64,000 nt of DNA from Edaphochlamys debaryana. Taxonomy: Eukaryota > Chlorophyta > Chlorophyceae > Chlamydomonadales. The position numbers were made by a program, and so were the translations under genes. The stretch lies in assembly GCA_016858145.1 (NCBI GenBank), contig JAEHOE010000014.1:1460587-1524586 (forward strand), given 5' to 3'. Below the pieces are notes generated by a model. The model was not told the DNA's origin and ran no database searches. It was given only the letters and a program-made list of their open reading frames with translations. The first letter of the stretch is position 1. Each line of letters begins with the position of its first letter. Shown here piece after piece: positions 31,480-43,840 of this stretch.

Positions 31480-32379
31480 GCGCCCCCCCTTCCACTGGGG
31501 TGGACGCGGTGGGGTGCTCGGCTGTGGCCCAAGGCCCAAGCGGCCCCCTGCGGCCTGACAGGGGGTGGCCCCCCTTGGGCGCCCCAAACCATGAGGGGCG
31601 GCGACGGCGGCCTGGCGGCAGCGCCGCTCCTGCCGCGGAGCCGTCAAGCGGCCTGCGAGTGCTGGAGGCGCGAAACGCGCAGGAGGCGCAGGAGACTGGC
31701 GCGGCGGCTCGGCGGCGGCAGCGGTGCAGGCGGGCAGGGGGCTGTGGAATGAGCGCGAGTCCGGCCCTTGGGTGGGACAGGGCCTGGGGCGATCGCGGTT
31801 AGGTCTCCCGGCAATCGTGAGGACTGCGAAGGGCCAAGGAGGGTTGCAGACTTGAGTTGCTGCAGCGGTGTTGTGGTGACGTTGGGAGGGGGGGCAGAGG
31901 ATGTGCGAGACCGGGTGTCGATGTAGAGGGTGTGGGGGTGGGGCCGGGAGGGCTGGGGAGGCCGACGCGCCAATTTTGGGGCCCCAGCCGCTGCCCGTTA
32001 CAGGAGGAGGGAGGCGGGTTGGCGCGCGCAGCGGCCACCCGGGGTGACCGGCGCTGAGGTGTGCTCTGAGGGTGGTGGAACTGGCTGGCTGGTGGGGGGG
32101 TCGGTGGTGTACGATGCTGTAAAGCGCGCAGCTGGACCCAACAAGGGAAGGGGGCTTCTTGCCATGCTCCACCGCGTTCATTGACGCGCCATACCACAGC
32201 CTTGGATGACCGACTGCGGCGGAAGACGTTTTCAACCAAACTGGGTGTCGCTAGCCCTCTGGCTTAGTTGACGGTGCTCCCGCCCGTCATTGATGGCAGC
32301 GGCTCATCGATTGAATGACGGCTGACGAGGGGAGAGCCGGCGTGGGGCAGGGCAAGGATGGAGCGGTTGCGGGGCATGG
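31480..32379. other. 3' flank of biotin carboxylase up to the satellite
   Basis: No second gene is visible. An 8-bp inverted repeat, CCGTCATT (32284-32291) and AATGACGG (32314-32321), lies just before the satellite array starts. Frames on both strands here lack motifs. Confidence 0.4.
32118..32122 (+). terminator. Possible TGTAA polyadenylation signal
   Basis: TGTAA is the usual green algal polyadenylation signal. This is the first plus-strand copy I see downstream of the biotin carboxylase stop, about 640 bases after it. It could be chance. Confidence 0.3.
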
Positions 32380-33989
32380 GCCCCGCCGCCGCCGCCAGGG
32401 AGATGGTTCCGTTGCTTGGGCGGCCAGGTGCGTGCACCAGCGGCGGCGGGGGCCCGGGGGAGACAGATTGATAATTCTTAGGCGGCGCCGCTGGTTCCCC
32501 GCGCAGAGGCCCCGCCGCCGCCGCCAGGGAGATGGTTCCGTCCGTTGCTTGGGCGGCCAGGTGCGTGCACCAGCGGCGGCGGGGGCCCAGGGGAGACAGA
32601 TTGATAATTCTTAGGTGCCGCCGCTGGTTCCCCGCGCAGAGGCCTCGCCGCCGCCGCCAGGGAGATGGTTCCGTTGCTTGGGCGGCCAGGTGCGTGCACC
32701 AGCGGCGGCGGGGGCCCGGGGGAGACAGATTGATAATTCTGAGGCGCCGCCGCTGGTTCCCCGCCCAGAGGCCCGGGCGCCGCCGCCAGGGAGATGGTTC
32801 CGTTGCTTGGGCGGCCAGGTGCGTGCACAAGCGGCGGCGGGGGCCCGGTGGAGACAGATTGATAATTCTGAGGCGCCGCCGCTGGTTCCCGCGCAGAGGC
32901 CCGGGCGCCGCCGCCAGGGAGATGGTTCCGTTGCTTGGGCGGCCAGGTGCGTGCACCAGCGGCGGCGGGGGCCCGGGGGAGACAGATTGATACTTCTTAG
33001 GCGCCGCCGCTGGTTCCCCGCGCAGAGGCCCGGGCACCGCCGCCAGGGAGATGGTTCCGTTGCTTGGGCGGCCAGGTGCGTGCACCAGCGGCGGCGGGGG
33101 CCCGGGGAGGACAGATTGATAATTCTTAGGCGCCGCCGCTGGTTCCCCGCGCAGAGGCCCGAGCGCCGCCGCCAGGGAGATGGTTCCGTTGCTTGGGCGG
33201 CCAGGTGCGTGCACCAGCGGCGGCGGGGGCCCGGGGGAGACAGATTGATAATTCTTAGGCGCCGCCGCTGGTTCCCCGCGCAGAGGCCCGGGCGCCGCCG
33301 CCAGGGAGATGGTTCCGTTGCTTGGGCGGCCAGGTGCGTGCACCAGCGGCGGCGGGGGCCCGGGCGAGACAGATTGATAATTCTTAGGCGCCGCCGCTGG
33401 TTCCCCGCCCAGAGGCCCGGGCGCCGCCGCCAGGGAGATGGTTCCGTTGCTTGGGCGGCCAGGTGCGTGCACCAGCGGCGGCGGGGGGCCCGGGCGAGAC
33501 AGATTGATAATTCTTAGGCGCCGCCGCTGGTTCCCCGCGCAGAGGCCCGAGCGCCGCCGCCAGGGAGATGGTTCCGTTGCTTGGGCGGCCAGGTGCGTGC
33601 ACCAGCGGCGGCGGGGGCCCGGGCGAGACAGATTGATAATTCTTAGGCGCCGCCGCTGGTTCCCCGCGCAGAGGCCCGAGCGCCGCCGCCAGGGAGATGG
33701 TTCCGTCCTCTGCTTGGGCGGCCAGGTGCGTGCACCAGCGGCGGCGGGGGCCCGGGCGAGACAGATTGATAATTCTTAGGCGGCGCCGCTGGTTCCCCGC
33801 GCAGAGGCCCGGGCGCCGCCGCCAGGGAGATGGTTCCGTTGCTTGGGCGGCCAGGTGCGTGCACCAGCGGCGGCGGGGGCCCGGGGGAGACAGATTGATA
33901 CTTCTTAGGCGCCGCCGCTGGTTCCCCGCGCAGAGGCCCGGGCGCCGCCGCAAGGGAGATGGTTCCGTTGCTTGGGCGGCCAGGTGCGT

Positions 33990-35560
33990 GCACCAGCGGC
34001 GGCGGGGGCCCGGGGGAGACAGATTGATAATTCTTAGGCGCCGCCGCTGGTTCCCCGCGCAGAGGCCCGGGCGCCGCCGCCAGGGAGATGGTTCCGTCCT
34101 CTGCTTGGGCGGCCAGGTGCGTGCACCAGCGGCGGCGGGGGCCCGGGGGAGACAGATTGATAATTCTTAGGCGCCGCCGCCGGTTCCCCGCGCAGAGGCC
34201 CGGGCGCCGCCGCCAGGGAGATGGTTCCGTTGCTTGGGCGGTCAGGTGCGTGCACCAGCGGCGGCGGGGGCCCGGGCGAGACAGATTGATAATTCTTAGG
34301 CGGCGCCGCTGGTTCCCCGCGCAGAGGCCCGGGCGCCGCCGCCAGGGAGATGGTTCCGTTGCTTGGGCGGCCAGGTGCGTGCACCAGCGGCGGCGGGGGC
34401 CCGGGGGAGACAGATTGATAATTCTGAGGCGCCGCCGCTGGTTCCCCGCGCAGAGGCCCGGGCGCCGCCGCCAGGGAGATGGTTCCGTTGCTTGGGCGGC
34501 CAGGTGCGTGCACCAGCGGCGGCGGGGGCCCGGGGAGGACAGATTGATAATTCTTAGGCGCCGCCGCTGGTTCCCCGCGCAGAGGCCCGAGCGCCGCCGC
34601 CAGGGAGATGGTTCCGTTGCTTGGGCGGCCAGGTGCATAAACCAGCGGCGGCGGGGGCCCGGGGGAGACAGATTGATAATTCTTAGGCGCCGCCGCTGGT
34701 TCCCCGCGCAGAGGCCCGGGCGCCGCCGCCAGGGAGATGGTTCCGTTGCTTGGGCGGCCAGGTGCGTGCACCAGCGGCGGCGGGGGGCCCGGGCGAGACA
34801 GATTGATAATTCTTAGGCGCCGCCGCTGGTTCCCCGCGCAGAGGCCCGAGCGCCGCCGCCAGGGAGATGGTTCCGTTGCTTGGGCGGCCAGGTGCATAAA
34901 CCAGCGGCGGCGGGGGCCCGGGCGAGACAGATTGATAATTCTTAGGCGGCGCCGCTGGTTCCCCGCGCAGAGGCCCGGGCGCCGCCGCCAGGGAGATGGT
35001 TCCGTTGCTTGGGCGGCCAGGTGCGTGCACCAGCGGCGGCGGGGGCCCGGGCGAGACAGATTGATACTTCTTAGGCGCCGCCGCTGGTTCCCCGCGCAGA
35101 GGCCCGGGCGCCGCCGCAAGGGAGATGGTTCCGTTGCTTGGGCGGCCAGGTGCGTGCACCAGCGGCGGCGGGGGCCCGGGGGAGACAGATTGATAATTCT
35201 TAGGCGCCGCCGCTGGTTCCCCGCGCAGAGGCCCGGGCGCCGCCGCCAGGGAGATGGTTCCGTCCTCTGCTTGGGCGGCCAGGTGCGTGCACCAGCGGCG
35301 GCGGGGGCCCGGGGGAGACAGATTGATAATTCTTAGGCGCCGCCGCCGGTTCCCCGCGCAGAGGCCCGGGCGCCGCCGCCAGGGAGATGGTTCCGTTGCT
35401 TGGGCGGTCAGGTGCGTGCACCAGCGGCGGCGGGGGCCCGGGCGAGACAGATTGATAATTCTTAGGCGGCGCCGCTGGTTCCCCGCGCAGAGGCCCGGGC
35501 GCCGCCGCCAGGGAGATGGTTCCGTTGCTTGGGCGGCCAGGTTCGTGCACCAGCGGCGGC
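33990..35560. repeat. Multi-unit duplication within the satellite (partner at 37234-38800)
   Basis: A run of about 12 monomers repeats, with the same order of variant sites, 3244 bp farther right. The TTCCGTCCTCTGC variants at 34094 and 35260 have counterparts at 37338 and 38504, and GCATAAACC near 34634 has one near 37878. A few differences (for example a GCATAAACC unit at 34890 answered by GCGTGCACC) show it is not assembly duplication of one identical block. Confidence 0.75.
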
Positions 35561-36697
35561 GGGGGCCCGGGGGAGACAGATTGATAATTCTGAGGCGCCG
35601 CCGCTGGTTCCCCGCGCAGAGGCCCGAGCGCCGCCGCCAGGGAGATGGTTCCGTTGCTTGGGCGGCCAGGTGCGTGCACCAGCGGCGGCGGGGGCCCGGG
35701 GGAGACAGATTGATAATTCTTAGGCGCCGCCGCTGGTTCCCCGCGCAGAGGCCCGGGCGCCGCCGCCAGGGAGATGGTTCCGTCCTCTGCTTGGGCGGCC
35801 AGGTGCGTGCACCAGCGGCGGCGGGGGCCCGGGGGAGACAGATTGATAATTCTTAGGCGCCGCCGCCGGTTCCCCGCGCAGAGGCCCGGGCGCCGCCGCC
35901 AGGGAGATGGTTCCGTTGCTTGGGCGGCCAGGTGCGTGCACAAGCGGCGGCGGGGGCCCGGGGGAGACAGATTGATAATTCTTAGGCGCCGCCGCTGGTT
36001 CCCCGCGCAGAGGCCCGGGCGCCGCCGCCAGGGAGATGGTTCCGTTGCTTGGGCGGCCAGGTGCGTGCACCAGCGGCGGCGGGGGCCCGGGGAGGACAGA
36101 TTGATAATTCTTAGGCGCCGCCGCTGGTTCCCCGCGCAGAGGCCCGGGCGCCGCCGCCAGGGAGATGGTTCCGTTGCTTGGGCGGCCAGGTGCGTGCACC
36201 AGCGGCGGCGGGGGCCCGGGGCAGACAGATTGATACTTCTTAGGCGCCGCCGCTGGTTCCCCGCGCAGAGGCCCGGGCGCCGCCGCAAGGGAGATGGTTC
36301 CGTTGCTTGGGCGGCCAGGTGCGTGCACCAGCGGCGGCGGGGGCCCGGGGGAGACAGATTGATAATTCTTAGGCGCCGCCGCTGGTTCCCCGCGCAGAGG
36401 CCCGGGCGCCGCCGCCAGGGAGATGGTTCCGTCCTCTGCTTGGGCGGCCAGGTGCGTGCACCAGCGGCGGCGGGGGCCCGGGGGAGACAGATTGATAATT
36501 CTTAGGCGCCGCCGCCGGTTCCCCGCGCAGAGGCCCGGGCGCCGCCGCCAGGGAGATGGTTCCGTTGCTTGGGCGGTCAGGTGCGTGCACCAGCGGCGGC
36601 GGGGGCCCGGGCGAGACAGATTGATAATTCTTAGGCGGCGCCGCTGGTTCCCCGCGCAGAGGCCCGGGCGCCGCCGCCAGGGAGATGGTTCCGTTGC

Positions 36698-37414
36698 TTG
36701 GGCGGCCAGGTGCGTGCACCAGCGGCGGCGGGGGCCCGGGGGAGACAGATTGATAATTCTGAGGCGCCGCCGCTGGTTCCCGCGCAGAGGCCCGGGCACC
36801 GCCGCCAGGGAGATGGTTCCGTTGCTTGGGCGGCCAGGTGCGTGCACCAGCGGCGGCGGGGGCCCGGGGGAGACAGATTGATAATTCTCAGGCGCCGCCG
36901 CTGGTTCCCGCGCAGAGGCCCGGGCGCCGCCGCCAGGGAGATGGTTCCGTCCGTTGCTTGGGCGGCCAGGTGCGTGCACCAGCGGCGGCGGGGGCCCGGG
37001 GGAGACAGATTGATAATTCTTAGGCGCCGCCGCTGGTTCCCCGCGCAGAGGCCCGAGCGCCGCCGCCAGGGAGATGGTTCCGTTGCTTGGGCGGTCAGGT
37101 GCGTGCACCAGCGGCGGCGGGGGCCCGGGCGAGACAGATTGATAATTCTTAGGCGCCGCCGCTGGTTCCCCGCGCAGAGGCCCGGGCGCCGCCGCCAGGG
37201 AGATGGTTCCGTTGCTTGGGCGGCCAGGTGCGTGCACCAGCGGCGGCGGGGGCCCGGGGGAGACAGATTGATAATTCTTAGGCGCCGCCGCTGGTTCCCC
37301 GCGCAGAGGCCCGGGCGCCGCCGCCAGGGAGATGGTTCCGTCCTCTGCTTGGGCGGCCAGGTGCGTGCACCAGCGGCGGCGGGGGCCCGGGGGAGACAGA
37401 TTGATAATTCTTAG
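36698..37414. repeat. Multi-unit block repeated at 39301-40017
   Basis: The 717 nt here and at 39301-40017 translate identically in the frame I followed, including the rare GTTCCCGCG one-base deletion and the TTCCGTCCGTTGC and GGTCAGG variants. Offset is 2603 bp. Confidence 0.75.
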
Positions 37415-40400
37415 GCGCCGCCGCCGGTTCCCCGCGCAGAGGCCCGGGCGCCGCCGCCAGGGAGATGGTTCCGTTGCTTGGGCGGTCAGGTGCGTGCACC
37501 AGCGGCGGCGGGGGCCCGGGCGAGACAGATTGATAATTCTTAGGCGGCGCCGCTGGTTCCCCGCGCAGAGGCCCGGGCGCCGCCGCCAGGGAGATGGTTC
37601 CGTTGCTTGGGCGGCCAGGTGCGTGCACCAGCGGCGGCGGGGGCCCGGGGGAGACAGATTGATAATTCTTAGGCGCCGCCGCTGGTTCCCCGCGCAGAGG
37701 CCCGGGCGCCGCCGCCAGGGAGATGGTTCCGTTGCTTGGGCGGCCAGGTGCGTGCACCAGCGGCGGCGGGGGCCCGGGGAGGACAGATTGATAATTCTTA
37801 GGCGCCGCCGCTGGTTCCCCGCGCAGAGGCCCGAGCGCCGCCGCCAGGGAGATGGTTCCGTTGCTTGGGCGGCCAGGTGCATAAACCAGCGGCGGCGGGG
37901 GCCCGGGGGAGACAGATTGATAATTCTTAGGCGCCGCCGCTGGTTCCCCGCGCAGAGGCCCGGGCGCCGCCGCCAGGGAGATGGTTCCGTTGCTTGGGCG
38001 GCCAGGTGCGTGCACCAGCGGCGGCGGGGGGCCCGGGCGAGACAGATTGATAATTCTTAGGCGCCGCCGCTGGTTCCCCGCGCAGAGGCCCGAGCGCCGC
38101 CGCCAGGGAGATGGTTCCGTTGCTTGGGCGGCCAGGTGCGTGCACCAGCGGCGGCGGGGGCCCGGGCGAGACAGATTGATAATTCTTAGGCGGCGCCGCT
38201 GGTTCCCCGCGCAGAGGCCCGGGCGCCGCCGCCAGGGAGATGGTTCCGTTGCTTGGGCGGCCAGGTGCGTGCACCAGCGGCGGCGGGGGCCCGGGGCAGA
38301 CAGATTGATACTTCTTAGGCGCCGCCGCTGGTTCCCCGCGCAGAGGCCCGGGCGCCGCCGCAAGGGAGATGGTTCCGTTGCTTGGGCGGCCAGGTGCGTG
38401 CACCAGCGGCGGCGGGGGCCCGGGGGAGACAGATTGATAATTCTTAGGCGCCGCCGCTGGTTCCCCGCGCAGAGGCCCGGGCGCCGCCGCCAGGGAGATG
38501 GTTCCGTCCTCTGCTTGGGCGGCCAGGTGCGTGCACCAGCGGCGGCGGGGGCCCGGGGGAGACAGATTGATAATTCTTAGGCGCCGCCGCCGGTTCCCCG
38601 CGCATAGGCCCGGGCGCCGCCGCCAGGGAGATGGTTCCGTTGCTTGGGCGGTCAGGTGCGTGCACCAGCGGCGGCGGGGGCCCGGGCGAGACAGATTGAT
38701 AATTCTTAGGCGGCGCCGCTGGTTCCCCGCGCAGAGGCCCGGGCGCCGCCGCCAGGGAGATGGTTCCGTTGCTTGGGCGGCCAGGTGCGTGCACCAGCGG
38801 CGGCGGGGGCCCGGGGAGGACAGATTGATAATTCTTAGGCGCCGCCGCTGGTTCCCCGCGCAGAGGCCCGAGCGCCGCCGCCAGGGAGATGGTTCCGTTG
38901 CTTGGGCGGCCAGGTGCGTGCACCAGCGGCGGCGGGGGCCCGGGGGAGACAGATTGATAATTCTTAGGCGCCGCCGCTGGTTCCCCGCGCAGAGGCCCGG
39001 GCGCCGCCGCCGCCGCCGCCGCCAGGGAGATGGTTCCGTTGCTTGGGCGGCCAGGTGCATAAACCAGCGGCGGCGGGGGCCCGGGGGAGACAGATTGATA
39101 ATTCTTAGGCGCCGCCGCTGGTTCCCCGCGCAGAGGCCCGGGCGCCGCCGCCAGGGAGATGGTTCCGTTGCTTGGGCGGCCAGGTGCGTGCACCAGCGGC
39201 GGCGGGGGCCCGGGGGAGACAGATTGATAATTCTTAGGCGCCGCCGCTGGTTCCCCGCGCAGAGGCCCGGGCGCCGCCGCCAGGGAGATGGTTCCGTTGC
39301 TTGGGCGGCCAGGTGCGTGCACCAGCGGCGGCGGGGGCCCGGGGGAGACAGATTGATAATTCTGAGGCGCCGCCGCTGGTTCCCGCGCAGAGGCCCGGGC
39401 ACCGCCGCCAGGGAGATGGTTCCGTTGCTTGGGCGGCCAGGTGCGTGCACCAGCGGCGGCGGGGGCCCGGGGGAGACAGATTGATAATTCTCAGGCGCCG
39501 CCGCTGGTTCCCGCGCAGAGGCCCGGGCGCCGCCGCCAGGGAGATGGTTCCGTCCGTTGCTTGGGCGGCCAGGTGCGTGCACCAGCGGCGGCGGGGGCCC
39601 GGGGGAGACAGATTGATAATTCTTAGGCGCCGCCGCTGGTTCCCCGCGCAGAGGCCCGAGCGCCGCCGCCAGGGAGATGGTTCCGTTGCTTGGGCGGTCA
39701 GGTGCGTGCACCAGCGGCGGCGGGGGCCCGGGCGAGACAGATTGATAATTCTTAGGCGCCGCCGCTGGTTCCCCGCGCAGAGGCCCGGGCGCCGCCGCCA
39801 GGGAGATGGTTCCGTTGCTTGGGCGGCCAGGTGCGTGCACCAGCGGCGGCGGGGGCCCGGGGGAGACAGATTGATAATTCTTAGGCGCCGCCGCTGGTTC
39901 CCCGCGCAGAGGCCCGGGCGCCGCCGCCAGGGAGATGGTTCCGTCCTCTGCTTGGGCGGCCAGGTGCGTGCACCAGCGGCGGCGGGGGCCCGGGGGAGAC
40001 AGATTGATAATTCTTAGGCGCCGCCGCTGGTTCCCCGCGCAGAGGCCCGGGCGCCGCCGCCAGGGAGATGGTTCCGTCCGTTGCTTGGGCGGCCAGGTGC
40101 GTGCACCAGCGGCGGCGGGGGCCCGGGGGAGACAGATTGATAATTCTTAGGCGCCGCCGCCGGTTCCCCGCGCAGAGGCCCGGGCGCCGCCGCCAGGGAG
40201 ATGGTTCCGTTGCTTGGGCGGCCAGGTGCGTGCACCAGCGGCGGCGGGGGCCCGGGGGAGACAGATTGATAATTCTTAGGCGCCGCCGCTGGTTCCCCGC
40301 GCAGAGGCCCGGGCACCGCCGCCAGGGAGATGGTTCCGTTGCTTGGGCGGCCAGGTGCGTGAACCAGCGGCGGCGGGGGCCCGGGGGAGACAGATTGATA

Positions 40401-43400
40401 ATTCTTAGGCGCCGCCGCCGGTTCCCCGCGCAGAGGCCCGGGCGCCGCCGCCAGGGAGATGGTTCCGTTGCTTGGGCGGCCAGGTGCGTGCACAAGCGGC
40501 GGCGGGGGCCCGGGGGAGACAGATTGATAATTCTTAGGCGGCGCCGCTGGTTCCCCGCGCAGAGGCCCGGGCGCCGCCGCCAGGGAGATGGTTCCGTTGC
40601 TTGGGCGGCCAGGTGCGTGCACCAGCGGCGGCGGGGGCCCGGGGAGGACAGATTGATAATTCTTAGGCGCCGCCGCTGGTTCCCCGCGCAGAGGCCCGAG
40701 CGCCGCCGCCAGGGAGATGGTTCCGTTGCTTGGGCGGCCAGGTGCGTGCACCAGCGGCGGCGGGGGCCCGGGGGAGACAGATTGATAATTCTTAGGCGCC
40801 GCCGCTGGTTCCCCGCGCAGAGGCCCGGGCGCCGCCGCCAGGGAGATGGTTCCGTTGCTTGGGCGGCCAGGTGCGTGCACCAGCGGCGGCGGGGGCCCGG
40901 GGAGGACAGATTGATAATTCTTAGGCGCCGCCGCTGGTTCCCCGCGCAGAGGCCCGAGCGCCGCCGCCAGGGAGATGGTTCCGTTGCTTGGGCGGCCAGG
41001 TGCGTGCACCAGCGGCGGCGGGGGCCCGGGCGAGACAGATTGATAATTCTTAGGCGGCGCCGCTGGTTCCCCGCGCAGAGGCCCGGGCGCCGCCGCCAGG
41101 GAGATGGTTCCGTTGCTTGGGCGGCCAGGTGCGTGCACCAGCGGCGGCGGGGGCCCGGGGGAGACAGATTGATATTTCTTAGGCGCCGCCGCTGGTTCCC
41201 CGCGCAGAGGCCCGGGCGCCGCCGCCGCCGCCAGGGAGATGGTTCCGTTGCTTGGGCGGCCAGGTGCGTGCACCAGCGGCGGCGGGGGCCCGGGGGAGAC
41301 AGATTGATAATTCTTAGGCGGCGCCGCTGGTTCCCCGCGCAGAGGCCCGGGCACCGCCGCCAGGGAGATGGTTCCGTTGCTTGGGCGGCCAGGTGCGTGC
41401 ACCAGCGGCGGCGGGGGCCCGGGGGAGACAGATTGATAATTCTTAGGCGCCGCCGCTGGTTCCCCGCGCAGAGGCCCGGGCGCCGCCGCCAGGGAGATGG
41501 TTCCGTTGCTTGGGCGGCCAGGTGCGTGCACCAGCGGCGGCGGGGGCCCGGGGGAGACAGATTGATAATTCTTAGGCGCCGCCGCTGGTTCCCCGCGCAG
41601 AGGCCCGGGCGCCGCCGCCAGGGAGATGGTTCCGTCCGTTGCTTGGGCGGCCAGGTGCGTGCACCAGCGGCGGCGGGGGCCCGGGCGAGACAGATTGATA
41701 CTTCTTAGGCGCCGCCGCTGGTTCCCCGCGCAGAGGCCCGGGCGCCGCCGCCAGGGAGATGGTTCCGTTGCTTGGGCGGCCAGGTGCGTGCACCAGCGGC
41801 GGCGGGGGCCCGGGGGAGACAGATTGATAATTCTTAGGCGCCGCCGCTGGTTCCCCGCGCAGAGGCCCGGGCGCCGCCGCCAGGGAGATGGTTCCGTTGC
41901 TTGGGCGGCCAGGTGCGTGCACCAGCGGCGGCGGGGGCCCGGGGGAGACAGATTGTTACTTCTTAGGCGCCGCCGCTGGTTCCCCGCGCAGAGGCCCGGG
42001 CGCCGCCGCCAGGGAGATGGTTCCGTCCGTTGCTTGGGCGGCCAGGTGCGTGCACCAGCGGCGGCGGGGGCCCGGGGGAGACAGATTGATAATTCTTAGG
42101 CGCCGCCGCTGGTTCCCCGCGCAGAGGCCCGGGCGCCGCCGCCAGGGAGATGGTTCCGTTGCTTGGGCGGCCAGGTGCGTGCACCAGCGGCGGCGGGGGC
42201 CCGGGGGAGACAGATTGATACTTCTTAGGCGGCGCCGCTGGTTCCCCGCGCAGAGGCGCGGGCGCCGCTGCCAGGGGGATGGTTCCGTTGCTTGGGCGGC
42301 CAGGTGCGTGCACCAGCGGCGGCGGGGGCCCGGGGGAGACAGATTGATACTTCTTAGGCGGCGCCGCTGGTTCCCCGCGCAGAGGCCCGGGCGCCGCCGC
42401 CAGGGAGATGGTTCCGTTGCTTGGGCGGCCAGGTGCGTGCACCAGCGGCGGCGGGGGCCCGGGGGAGACAGATTGATATTTCTTAGGCGCCGCCGCTGGT
42501 TCCCCGCGCAGAGGCCCGGGCGCCGCCGCCAGGGAGATGGTTCCGTTGCTTGGGCGGCCAGGTGCGTGCACCAGCGGCGGCGGGGGCCCGGGGGAGACAG
42601 ATTGATAATTCTTAGGCGCCGCCGCTGGTTCCCCGCGCAGAGGCCCGGGCGCCGCCGCCAGGGAGATGGTTCCGTTGCTTGGGCGGCCAGGTGCGTGCAC
42701 CAGCGGCGGCGGGGGCCCGGGGGAGACAGATTGATAATTCTTAGGCGCCGCCGCTGGTTCCCCGCGCAGAGGCCCGGGCGCCGCCGCCAGGGAGATGGTT
42801 CCGTTGCTTGGGCGGCCAGGTGCGTGCACCAGCGGCGGCGGGGGCCCGGGGGAGACAGATTGATAATTCTGAGGCGCCGCCGCTGGTTCCCCGCGCAGAG
42901 GCCCGGGCGCCGCCGCCAGGGAGATGGTTCCGTCCGTTGCTTGGGCGGCCAGGTGCGTGCACCAGCCGCGGCGGGGGCCCGGGCGAGACAGATTGATAAT
43001 TCTTAGGCGCCGCCGCCTGGTTCCCCGCGCAGAGGCCCGGGCGCCGCCGCCAGGGAGATGGTTCCGTTGCTTGGGCGGCCAGGTGCGTGCACCAGCGGCG
43101 GCGGGGGCCCGGGGGAGACAGATTGATAATTCTTAGGCGCCGCCGCTGGTTCCCCGCGCAGAGGCCCGGGCAGCCGCCGCCAGGGAGATGGTTCCGTTGC
43201 TTGGGCGGTCAGGTGCGTGCACCAGCGGCGGCGGGGGCCCGGGGGAGACAGATTGATAATTCTTAGGCGCCGCCGCTGGTTCCCCGCGCAGAGGCCCGGG
43301 CGCCGCCGCCAGGGAGATGGTTCCGTTGCTTGGGCGGCCAGGTGCGTGCACCAGCGGCGGCGGGGGCCCGGGGGAGACAGATTGTTACTTCTTAGGCGCC

Positions 43401-43840
43401 GCCGCTGGTTCCCCGCGCAGAGGCCCGGGCACCGCCGCCAGGGAGATGGTTCCGTTGCTTGGGCGGCCAGGTGCGTGCACCAGCGGCGGCGGGGGCCCGG
43501 GGGAGACAGATTGATAATTCTTAGGCGGCCGCCGCTGGTTCCCCGCGCAGAGGCCCGGGCGCCGCCGCCAGGGAGATGGTTCCGTTGCTTGGGCGGCCAG
43601 GTGCATAAACCAGCGGCGGCGGGGGCCCGGGGGAGACAGATTGATAATTCTTAGGCGCCGCCGCTGGTTCCCCGCGCAGAGGCCCGGGCGCCGCCGCCAG
43701 GGGAGATGGTTCCGTTGCTTGGGCGGCCAGGTGCGTGCACCAGCGGCGGCGGGGGCCCGGGGGAGACAGATTGATAATTCTTAGGCGCCGCCGCTGGTTC
43801 CCCGCGCAGAGGCCCGGGCGCCGCCGCCAGGGAGATGGTT